Shown here: positions 56,101 to 64,000 of the stretch, in pieces
Position numbering within the stretch: position 1 is the stretch's first letter
Layout of the letters: each line of letters begins with the position of its first letter
Assembly (NCBI GenBank): GCA_033980235.1
Contig: CM067065.1
Span: 22,572,837-22,636,836 of the forward strand
Source: Diadema setosum
Lineage: Eukaryota; Echinodermata; Echinoidea; Diadematoida; Diadematidae
DNA length: 64,000 bases
Direction of reading: 5' to 3'
Made by a program: the position numbers and the translations under genes
Notes under the pieces: generated by a model
Database searches by the model: none
Seen by the model: only the letters and a program-made list of their open reading frames with translations
Told to the model about the DNA's origin: nothing

Positions 56101-59100
56101 AATTACCCACCAGGTCTATTCCCCCTTAGGGCAACTACCCCCCGGACAACTACCCTCCTAGGGCAATCACCCTCCAGGGCCATTACCCCCTAAGACAACT
56201 ACCACCCGGTCATCTACCCTCCTAGGACATCTACCCCCCAGATAATTACCCCCTTGGTAACTACCCCCTGGATCGGATGACTACCCCCCGGATAACTACC
56301 CCCCAGATAACTACCACCCGGATAGCTACCCCCTAACCCCCCGGATAACTACCCCCTGGATAACTACTCCCCGGATACCCCCTGTGTAACTACCCCCCGG
56401 ATAACTACCCCCTGGATAACTACCACCCGGATAACAACTCCCCGGATAACTACCCCCCCCCCCCCCCCCCCCCCGATAACTACCCCCCGGATAACTACCA
56501 CCCGGATAATTACTCCCCGGATAACTACCCCCAGGATAACTACCACCCGGATTACTACCCCCCCCCCCTTAACCATACCCCGAACCCCGCCCCCCCCCCC
56601 CCCGCCCCCGACCGAAAGTTACCACCCGTTGTAATTTTTCTATAAGTTCATAACACCATATCAGAAGATGCACCTTTCTCTTACACTGTCATCATTTACT
56701 CTTTTGGCTTGTCATTTTCTACCGTTATAACACATTAGACGATAAACATAAGAAAAGGAGAGTTGATTGCACTGCAATTCATATTCCCATAACATTATCG
56801 AGGGACCCTTCGATTAAAGCCATAATTTCTGATAGGATCCGGGCACGGTTTTATAAAAGTTATCAGTCCTGATAAGCTGTCAGTTCCACACAATTACCAA
56901 TTGTTGTAGGTCGATCAAAGCAGGTCCATGGTAACAAGTCAGTGACTCGAGCTTATCAATCAAGCAGAACCCATGGTTTTATTGAAATTATTAGAGACTA
57001 ACAAGATGTCATAACTGGCAACTTTTATCAAACGGTGCCCTAATCTGTCATAAGAGTAAAATTACAGCTTGTTTTACATACAAGTAGAATTGTGCTAGTT
57101 TTCAAATGAAATGTTCTCGACACTGAAATCAAGTTCAAATATAAGTTAGTCTGATTAGAAAGAGTAAAATATTACGAGTTTAACGGTATTTTTTTTTTTT
57201 TTTTTTTTTACAAAACACCCCTTGTTGTTAACGAAGTCTTTTGTCCTGCACCCTCTTTTTGAATAGATCTATAGAGAGTTGTAGTTGACAGAATCCTTTT
57301 TGCATTATAGGGCTGCTCTGTTTTATCCCGGCCATTTCAAGAGTATTTTTTATTCACAAAAATTTGAAACCTTCTTGGAATAACATGCTCTTTAATATTT
57401 CGTAAGGGGGTTCTAATTATCTCACCAAAAAGATGTTTAAAACCTGAAGTTAGGTCTCGACTAAAACCAGACGATATGAAAAAATGTTGTTGTTTTTTTT
57501 TCCAATTCAAATAGCAAACGTTGTTCGAAAATCAAAATGAGAGACGTAATTTTCTGGGGGAGAGTTACTGTAAGAGGGGTGATTGGTTGGAGCCTAATTT
57601 TAATAAGGAGTAATTGTCAAGGGAGGTAATGCTCCGCGGTGATCATACCAAGGAGGTGACAATCTCTTCCCACATTCTTGATATACTAGTTGTTAATGCC
57701 AAATGATGCAGTAGGGCAATTCTGAAATGAGCGTTAACGGTATAACAGTAAAATAGTTACAAAATTGATGAAACAATGCAAAGAAAGCAAATTAAGACAA
57801 AGACGAAGTACACAAATAAAGATAAGTGAACTCCCGTTACAAGGAACACGGTTATAACGAAATTTCGTTATAACGAAGCAAAACTTTTGGTCCCAAAATT
57901 ATCGCCATTAAAGTCTATGGTACAAAATTCGCTTATAACGAAGACGGTTATAACAAAATTTTCGTTACCACGCAGTCTTTTCTGAGCGCCACTGACAAAG
58001 AAAAACAAAAGAAATGTGCTCCTTTACAACGAAATGCGGATCGCATTCGGAAATGCGTAGAGGAACAAGCATTTTTATAGCGTCTCTGCATGCACGAGCG
58101 AACGCTTCACATCATTGTATGTTCACTCCGTGTATCACGCACAGTTTCCGAGGGGAACTTGCGTTATTGTAATACAATAATCTGAATTCACATAAGGTTT
58201 GTTTCATTGTTCCGAAGTCCTTTGATACAAAACACACAGATTTTGATACAACTAAATGTCCGTAATAGTTCGGAAAGGAAATATTAAGCACATTTTGGCG
58301 TTATTCCAAAGGTTCGTTAATCCCATGATAAAATATGGTTCTTATTCTTATACGGTTCGTTAGTCCGAAAATGATAGGAATTCAAAACGTTCGTTAATTG
58401 GAACATTACAAAAAGAATCGTTAATCCATGGTGGAAAAAGGTGAGTACACTAACAAAACTTAAGAATTGCAATCCTTATAATCGTCTTAAGATAAATAAA
58501 TCTTCGAAATAACTAACCTGTCTATTTTTTTTTCATTAAAAAACTTTCTTCGGAATAACGAACCTTATTTCATTTTGGATGAAAAAGCCTTCGGAACAAC
58601 GAACTTTCTGAATATTAAACCTTTCTCATTTTTTTTTTTTGATTTATAGTTAACCTTTAGAATGACGAACCTCATTTCATTTTCAGATCAACGAACCTTC
58701 GGAAAATGAACAATATATTATTTTAGCTTAAATTATGAACTTTCGGAATAATGATTCTTCGGAATTCTTCGGAAATGCGAACCTTCAGATAAACAAACCA
58801 TCGGAATCCCGGGAATGGCAAAACTTCGGAATAAGGAGCCTTCGGAGTAACGTAGTTAAGTAAAAAAAATAACCTTTGGAATATTGAACTGTAACCAAAT
58901 CCTACACCGTCATTTTCTACACATGTGTGACAACACAAACAACTTTATGCTCTTTTAAAAATGTAATATTTAAACGAAATTAAAAAGGTGCTCTCCCATT
59001 TCACATAGCTTTCCAGCGTATGATGAGGATTCAACAAACAGAAATTTATTTTTATGCGTGGTTTCCTTCTTTTCGTTATACATTGCATATTATTATAACG

Positions 59101-62100
59101 ATATTTCGCTAAAACGAAAAACAAACAAACAAACAAACAACTGTCGGTCCTGGGCATTTCGTCCTAACAGGAGTGCACTGCACATGAACACACACGAGAT
59201 AAATCCCTTGTAATGAGAGAAAGAGGAAAGGTGAGTAATGAATGACAGGAATAGACTACCTTCACGGTACATGGACAGAGAAAAGCGAGAGGGAAGAGGA
59301 AGATGATGGGTCAAAACTAGGGCACGTGAGGCATGAGATATAAGCTCCTCAAAATAAAGAAGTGTTACATGGAGTTGTGGTAAACGATAGACGATTGTGG
59401 TTTAAAAAAAAATGCTAAAAGGAGGGTGTAACATTAAATATTTCTTCAAAATGTCTTTAGTTCAATGGTAAAGGCATTCAAACTTAAAACTTCTGTTATA
59501 CTACTATCAAGAGAAATCCGAAATTTCGGAACAGTAAAAGAAAATACAGATTTAGCGAAAATAGTTTTGGTTAAAGGCATTGACATTTACTGGATTACCG
59601 GGTAGGATATGCAGGGACAGTTTCGTTTTTGATGAACATAGAGTCAAAATACAGAAGGGAGGAATTAAGCTTGTACATGAATCGTCCTAAATGCAAACGA
59701 TACATATCGCAAATCCTTAAGATGTTTTTTTCATAAGATGAAGTATCAGTATGGCATCTCCGTGATTCCTGGCAAATGATACAAAGAACTTCGTTTCCTG
59801 TAGTAATAATATTCTTTTTATTAAAAGTAAAAGTTGGGGGGGGGGGGCAATGACCGGGGAGGTAGTTATCCAGGGGGTAATTGATTGGTGCACTGTCCTG
59901 GGGGTAATTTTCCTTTTGATAGTTATATAGGGGAGGGGGAGTTATAGGCCTACTTATCCGGGGTAATCATCCACGGGAAGTTATCGGAGGGGGTAGTTAG
60001 CGGGTGGAAGTTATATGGGGTCTAGTTATCGGAGGAAGGGGTAGTTAACCTGGGGATGATTATACTGGTGGTAATCATCTGGGGGGTAGTTATCCGGAAG
60101 GTAATTATCCGGGGGGTAATTATCCGGGGGGTAGTTATCCGGGGGGTAGTTATCCGAGGGGGTAGTTATCCAGGGGTAGTTATCCGAGGGGTAGTTATCC
60201 AGGGGGTAGTTTTCCAAAGGGGGAATAGCCCTGGGGGGTGATTGCCCTAGGAGGATAGTTGTCCGGGGGGTAGTTGTCCTAGGGGGGGTAATTACCCTGG
60301 AGGGTAATTGAATATATGAATATAAGAACGACCCAAGTCCATTAGAGAAAATTTAGGAAAAATGGAAATTGATCAAAAATGCCCTACTCCCTTAAGTGTT
60401 TTCGGTTATTGGGGTGTTATAAATTCAAATTTGAATATAAAACAGTCACTTGAATGATTATCTGTATTTGCATGACTACGTAAATGGCTTTCAAACGCGA
60501 TAGCCAAATTTGGACTTGGGTCGTTCTAATATTCAGGTACTCAATTGCCCTTTGAGGGTAGCTGTCCGGGGGTAGTTGCCCTAGGGGGAAATTTTCCTGG
60601 GGGGTAATTATCCGGGTGGTAGTTATCCGGAGGGTGGTTTTCCAGGGGGTACTGTTCCTAGAACCGGTAGAATTACCTGTTTTTACCAGTTTAAAAGGAC
60701 ACAGTCCTCACGAAATTTAAAAAAAAATATGTTGTGGTTGGTACCTCCACTGAACTACATTCACCAAAAACAAACTTTCAAATCACCAAATAAGCTCGTA
60801 CATTTTGGTTGAAAAAGTGCGACTCTGCATGGTGAATATGCTAATGAGCAAGTCTTGGCGGAGAGTCATACGTCATCGATGCACAACTCTTTCCAGCGGT
60901 GTTCTGCTCGTCATGCGTACGCTCCCTAGTTATTTATAAATACATGTTTACTGTTTATTTTTATATTAATTGTATACAATTATATTAATAAGCTTGAAAT
61001 ATTTTGTTTGAAATAATAAAACCACATATTGTCACATTTTATGAAAAAATCAAATATGATCATTTTGAACACTTAAATTGGTTTTCTGAGGCACGGCTGT
61101 CAACTTGAATGTAGGGTATCAATGACGTTGCACCTTTTGGCAGGCTCTTACACGATCGCTTGCAGGAATTATTTTTTAAAAATCGCGTTCGGAGAAAATT
61201 TTTGATGTCCACGCGTATAAATTGGTGAAAGGTTATATTTTTTACTCTTCTTAATTATCAGTACAGTGAAAATCTCAGGAATGCTTCCAAAATACAACCC
61301 TAAAAAGGACACAATGTGATTCGTGACTGTGGATCACAAAGCAGATTAGCCAATAACTCGCACCGGCCCTTCGCCCAGCATCAGGTCTAAATAATATGTC
61401 TCTTTTTGTCTAGCAAAATGGCTGAAATTTGAGCTTGGGATGTGGTGATTGCATCTGATATTCCTCTAGAAGAATATGGGTAAAATAACATTAGCGTTCT
61501 ACGCACGAATTGTTTAGTTTAATAGTGCGTTTTGATGGATCTTCTACTTCAAAACCTTTTTTTTTTCTCATGTTCTACATTGTCAGGTCCGACTTCCTGA
61601 TCACCTCATCTTATGGAGTAATTATGTTAACTTCTAGATTTCACGAGTTATACATCATTTTTACAACTTAGATTTTAAACTCGATCTGATCTGAACAAAT
61701 CCCATCTAGGGACCTTTTCTTTTTAGGGGGGTGTTGATTTGTTGTTCAAAGTGACATTACGTGTCGACCCCACTTCGTTAAATTTCTTCTAATTACAACA
61801 ACTCTTCTGCTATGATTTCGTTTTTTGTTCATTTTCTCATGTGATAAGTAGCATGATTTTGTGAAGCTGATGTTTCAATAAAGCAGAAATATAAACTCGC
61901 GTCAAATTATTACAAAAAGTCTCAACGGTACACTGAGAACGAAAAGGGATATGATGAATAGGAATGTATTGCGAAAATTTGTGTATTAAACCAATACAAA
62001 AAAGACAAAAATGAAAAAAGAAGAGAAAAAAAATTCTGTTGACATACCTGCAAACTGTAGCCTTGCTGACCGAACAAAACCTAGGACATGGCATTGCAGA

Positions 62101-62731
62101 ACATCTCCGTTGTTTATTGACGCTGATGTAAATGTGAATTCGCTCCTCATGTTGTAGTAGACGAATTCCGTAAAACCGTAGGCCAAACCAACCTTACGCC
62201 GACTTTCCGCATACCGCTCAGCAGTGGCTGTTAGGTTTTCTAGGCAGATGCATATAATATTATATATGCTATCAATAGTAAATGATTAAAAATTTTCAGG
62301 TTTAAGTAAGATTTTAAGTGTCTTTTGACGTCTGAGTGATAACAGAATCACTCCGGAATAACTATTTACTTCGCATTACAATTAAAACCCCCTCACTCAC
62401 ACATTTACCTTGCACAAGAGACCAGTTAAAACTTATTCAGTCTCGCACAAAGCACACGAGGAAGAAACTTGATTTTAATTTCAAATTTGTAACAGTCCAG
62501 GAAATGAAGCAGAATCAACTATAGTAGTGTCATGATATCAAAATGATAATATTTCGACTGACAAAAAGCCAACATGTGTCAGACTGATATATTCGATAGA
62601 TCACAATGGATTGTCTTTGTGAGCGTTATATATTTTAGTCCTGTCATAGACATGTCAACCTATAATGACTGTGTCTAAAGTGTTACGGTTTATTTTTTTT
62701 TTCAAAAACAACAAACACACACAAAAAATTG

Positions 62732-62762
<31 letters not shown>

Positions 62763-63741
62763 ATATCATGTACTTACTTTCTCCTTCACATCGCACACCT
62801 GCATCTTTGTTATGTTGGCATGTTGACCAACTCTGTCCTTTACATCCCCAGGGAAGTCTGTAGCACTCCAATAGGGAATTCTCATTCCCGGTGGGACAGA
62901 AAACTCCATGGGTTTGCCAAACCGGTCCCGAGCCCTGTCCAAAATGAGCATTAACAAAGTGCGCTGAAGCCCTCGGGTAGCCGAGCTGTCTGCAAACTAC
63001 GTGAGCTTCTTCTATACTCCAGCCATTCCAGTCACAAATCGTACCCCAGATCCCACCGCACTGTATCTCGACTCGTCCCTCTCTCTCGTTTGCTCCTCCA
63101 GCAAGTCTCACTGGAAATAATATATCTCAAAATTAACCCCATCAGAACGAAACAAAGTGTAAACAAAAGAAAACCAAGCAAAGAGTTTTATCACCTCCCT
63201 GAAATGGTTCAGAATCAGCGACTACACTTCATCATTCACTTTCCCCTTTTTCGCTGCGTTAATAACAGAGCATGCAAATAATTGTCATACTCATTTTTTA
63301 AACCAATTTATATTAAAGACATGAGCAACAGTATCCTCACGGCGGTGTCTATAATCACTGACGTCCAAATCTCTTCCAAATTTGAAGATGCATGTGCGGA
63401 AATGTGAGTGACAATTAGTGCGATCGTCGGTTTCTTAACTGACTACCGTGATGGTCAGTCACATAACCGATCAACATGTTTGTTTGAAACGTGCACGAAT
63501 GAACATTGTTTTACTCTTTGTTACTATCACATTTTATTCACTTTAAACTGCTGACTTCCATTCGTGTCCCGTCCGTTGATGATTGTCATAGCGCACTTTA
63601 ATGAAATGAAGTTCTTGCCCAGAAATTGTTCATAAGTTCGTCTCTAAAAGTCGAAACGTATATTTTGGAGCTACGCCAGTTTCCGGCGTGTTTTCTTACC
63701 GATTGAACCGTCGCAGACTTTCGTGCAGTGGGTGCCAACAG
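51971..63741 (-). CDS. Gene 3: SRCR-Ig transmembrane receptor (exon set, 5' end off window)
   Basis: Recent duplicate of gene 1. Exons on the minus strand: 63,741-63,700; 63,110-62,778; 62,239-62,048; 55,571-55,548; 54,713-54,432; 53,996-53,721; 52,953-52,654; 52,107-51,971. All open, phase 1-1 from the SRCR exon onward, splice sites conserved. The intron between B and the linker exon has grown to 6.5 kb through the foldback element. The signal-peptide and Ig A exons, if part of this gene, lie beyond 64,000. Role as for gene 1: probable recognition receptor, inferred from domains. Confidence 0.75.
52518..52588 (+). mobile_element. 71-bp LINE/SINE tail insertion with GAACATG duplication
   Basis: ATTTTCGATGG...GGAAATAAACTATGATTGAA with a (TTGAA)n end, bounded by GAACATG on both sides. 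Gene 1 reads straight through at about 9,180-9,195. A very short reverse-transcribed fragment. Confidence 0.7.
52654..52953 (-). CDS. Gene 3 Ig-like domain exon 3
   Basis: 300 bases, phase 1-1. GSEPRAPADNILTIE, LIINCHVTLADQ, CINVTCSGTNGLG, THCPT; same Cys pattern as gene 1. A few substitutions only. Confidence 0.87.
53068..53406 (-). mobile_element. 5'-truncated LINE (CR1/L2-like) with (ATA)n tail
   Basis: The minus strand encodes about 60 residues of a reverse transcriptase C-terminus: RSSSDPLRLTYSVTRT, FTVSASKHWNNLPV, SVFKKALKTHLFSS, then stop, a short 3' UTR with TTGTAAGCGCTTTGGGCC, and an ATA-repeat tail (53,068-53,122). Gene 1's intron lacks it. Confidence 0.88.
53721..53996 (-). CDS. 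Gene 3 Ig-like domain exon 2
   Basis: 276 bases, phase 1-1. DRPSPDIISIDYQSFE, NITCHVNPADQ, TCMKVSCMGSNNFG, DTYCPPDS. Almost the same as gene 1. Confidence 0.87.
54432..54713 (-). CDS. Gene 3 Ig-like domain exon 1
   Basis: 282 bases, phase 1-1, same boundaries as gene 1. DGAQPNSGILSIETTE, FIECQVNVTAQ, SSTSAST, RCINVTCLGTNGHG, EHCPQ. Four Cys retained. Confidence 0.82.
55548..55571 (-). CDS. Gene 3 24-nt linker microexon
   Basis: Encodes about PARICDS between AAAAG and GTAATA, phase 1-1, as in gene 1 (PAGICDS). Confidence 0.5.
56045..56590. repeat. Left arm: C-rich 15-bp minisatellite
   Basis: Variants of GGATAACTACCCCCC, more varied at the outer end (CAACCACCCTCC, GGGCAACTACCCCCC) and more uniform inward, with pure C runs at 56,453-56,473 and 56,590-56,600. 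The outer ~150 bases match the right arm's outer end unit for unit in inverse order. Confidence 0.95.
56841..57040. mobile_element. 200-bp GGGCACCG-type MITE inside the foldback element
   Basis: Starts GGGCACGGTTTTATAAAAGT and ends with the inverse ACTTTTATCAAACGGTGCCC. Related ends occur at 23,291-23,409. Confidence 0.78.
57830..57980. mobile_element. Remnant with GTTATAACGAA inverted repeats
   Basis: ACACGGTTATAACGAAATTT, then TTCGTTATAACGAAG and CGCTTATAACGAAGACGG. Such ends resemble those of pogo/Tigger-like elements, but the copy is short and I cannot define its limits. Confidence 0.4.
58210..58860. repeat. Degenerate TTCGGAATAACGAAC tract
   Basis: Many variants of CTTTCGGAATAACGAACCTT in a loose series inside the foldback element; same motif family as 22,110-22,610 in the 4.28-kb element. 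Confidence 0.75.
59836..60665. repeat. Right arm: G-rich 15-bp minisatellite
   Basis: Variants of GGGGGGTAGTTATCC, inverse of the left arm, interrupted by a MITE at 60,306-60,546. The G runs could form G-quadruplexes on this strand and i-motifs on the other. Confidence 0.95.
60306..60546. mobile_element. 241-bp MITE nested in the right arm
   Basis: AATTGAATATATGAATATA with AGAACGACCCAAGTCC following, and the inverse GGACTTGGGTCGTTC ending in CTCAATT. Same family as 31,552-32,054, without that copy's internal end repeats. Confidence 0.88.
60693..61313. other. Gene 3 intron segment absent from gene 1
   Basis: About 0.6 kb bounded by AAAAGGACACA on both sides (60,693 and 61,303), with no counterpart in gene 1 between 12,772 and 12,800. 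Probably another insertion; no end structure or coding content recognised. Confidence 0.35.
62048..62239 (-). CDS. Gene 3 exon 'B': half Ig-like segment
   Basis: 192 bases, phase 1-1. NLTATAERYAESRRK, YGFTEFVYYNMRSEFTF, GDVLQCHVLGF, ARLQFAG. One Cys. Nearly identical to gene 1's. Confidence 0.82.
62690..62761. repeat. (CAA)n and A-rich tract
   Basis: CAACAACAA repeat immediately after the SRCR exon's donor on the minus strand. Confidence 0.9.
62778..63110 (-). CDS. Gene 3 SRCR domain exon
   Basis: 333 bases, phase 1-1, GTAAGTA donor. VRLAGGANEREGRVEI, WGTICDWNGW, AHVVCRQLGYPRA, FGQGSGPVW, FCPTGNENSLLECY, DAGVRCEG; group A Cys plus the extra EIQC and PWGC pair. Confidence 0.95.
63700..63741 (-). 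CDS. Gene 3 short Cys exon upstream of SRCR
   Basis: 42 bases after ACCAG, phase 1-1: VGTHCTKVCDGSI then GTAAGAAAA. The distal acceptor available in genes 1 and 2 is mutated here (TAG to TAA), leaving only the proximal one. Confidence 0.55.
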
Positions 63742-64000
63742 CTGGTGAGTAGTAATATTAGGATCACCGCTATGCAGCTGGAAAAGTCTGCTCTTTTGTC
63801 TTTATGAAAAATCCAGTAATATTTTCAGAACCGCATCGAAATGGTGATTGAATGCCACCTTTTAAAGGGAGCTACATGACAGAGTTAAAAGAAGATATAT
63901 TTCGGTTTGTGAATAGTATTTACGAAGGAATACGAAATACCGTGATACGGGGAATTAACATCTCCCATACATGTTTTGAAATTTTACTTGGTTTCCGTCC
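63742..64000. other. Upstream intron of gene 3, runs off window
   Basis: Aligned with 16,558-16,800 of gene 1. No exon seen. Confidence 0.5.

Larger units (their letters stand above)
56036..60674. mobile_element. 4.62-kb TU-like foldback transposon in gene 3 intron
   Basis: Two long inverted arms, each made of a ~15-bp tandem repeat (left, C-rich: GGATAACTACCCCCC; right, G-rich inverse), enclose about 3.2 kb. The whole (56,045-60,665) is flanked by a direct 9-base GGTAGAATT (56,036-56,044 and 60,666-60,674). Gene 1's intron at about 12,757-12,772 has the site once, uninterrupted. The layout matches the foldback-type TU elements known from sea urchins, whose arms contain ~15-bp repeats. The interior holds no transposase that I recognise. 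Confidence 0.85.
50841..64000. repeat. Segmental duplication continued (mate 7,580-16.8 kb)
   Basis: From the deletion junction onward the sequence follows gene 1's region to the window's right edge. The length difference (13.2 against 9.2 kb) is mostly the 4.62-kb foldback element in the B-to-linker intron, offset by gene 1's 0.93-kb element. Confidence 0.9.

Noticed and set aside
56364..56576. Glycine/valine/isoleucine-rich repeat 'protein'
   Set aside because: Translation of the minisatellite arm only; there is no start, codon bias or conservation as protein.
56045..56590. Possible CRISPR-like or telomere-like array
   Set aside because: The units are short, degenerate and contiguous without spacers, and the inverse array at 59.8-60.7 kb shows a transposon arm. 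The host is plainly eukaryotic.

Overview
This is a eukaryotic, AT-rich, intron- and repeat-rich window with no operons, rRNA or recognisable tRNA. The gene content (tandem scavenger-receptor cysteine-rich [SRCR] plus immunoglobulin-like receptors), the many short inverted-repeat transposons, and one long foldback element whose arms are built of a ~15-bp tandem repeat together suggest an echinoderm, most likely a sea urchin. The organism is inferred, not read directly from a marker gene.

All convincing genes lie on the minus strand and belong to one tandemly duplicated family. Going right to left: gene 3 (exons 63.7-52.0 kb, 5' end beyond the window), gene 2 (42.8-35.6 kb, probable 5' exons at 46.5-45.6 kb), gene 1 (16.5-8.8 kb, probable 5' exons at 25.5-24.6 kb) and the 5' end of a further gene X (3.0-2.1 kb, remainder beyond the left edge). 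Each 3' unit has the same exon order: a short Cys exon, one SRCR exon, a half-Ig-like exon ('B'), a 24-33-nt linker exon, three whole-domain Ig-like exons, and a last exon encoding a membrane helix and a seven-residue cytoplasmic tail. Nearly all of these exons start and end in phase 1, so cassettes can be skipped or shuffled without losing frame. Each 5' unit has a signal-peptide exon and an Ig exon ('A') covering strands A-E. I infer that 5' and 3' units form one gene, but the A exon runs into an in-frame stop and no conserved donor is visible, so a separate small secreted Ig protein is an equally open reading.

The layout is ABAB: bases 1-16.8 kb are closely repeated at 43.5-64 kb, while the middle block (about 29.7-43.4 kb) is an older paralogue. 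Comparing the three copies gives 'empty' and 'filled' sites, which identify many insertions precisely: a 4.62-kb TU-like foldback transposon in a gene 3 intron; two unrelated MITEs in the same TTAA of two paralogues; 247-bp, 0.69-kb and 0.5-kb MITEs; a 0.93-kb long-TIR element; LINE 3' ends; and a 1.06-kb deletion with CAC microhomology. A separate 4.28-kb inverted-repeat element at 19.66-23.94 kb, sitting inside an (AT)n tract and studded with a GAACGTCCGTGA-like motif, is the least familiar structure in the window.
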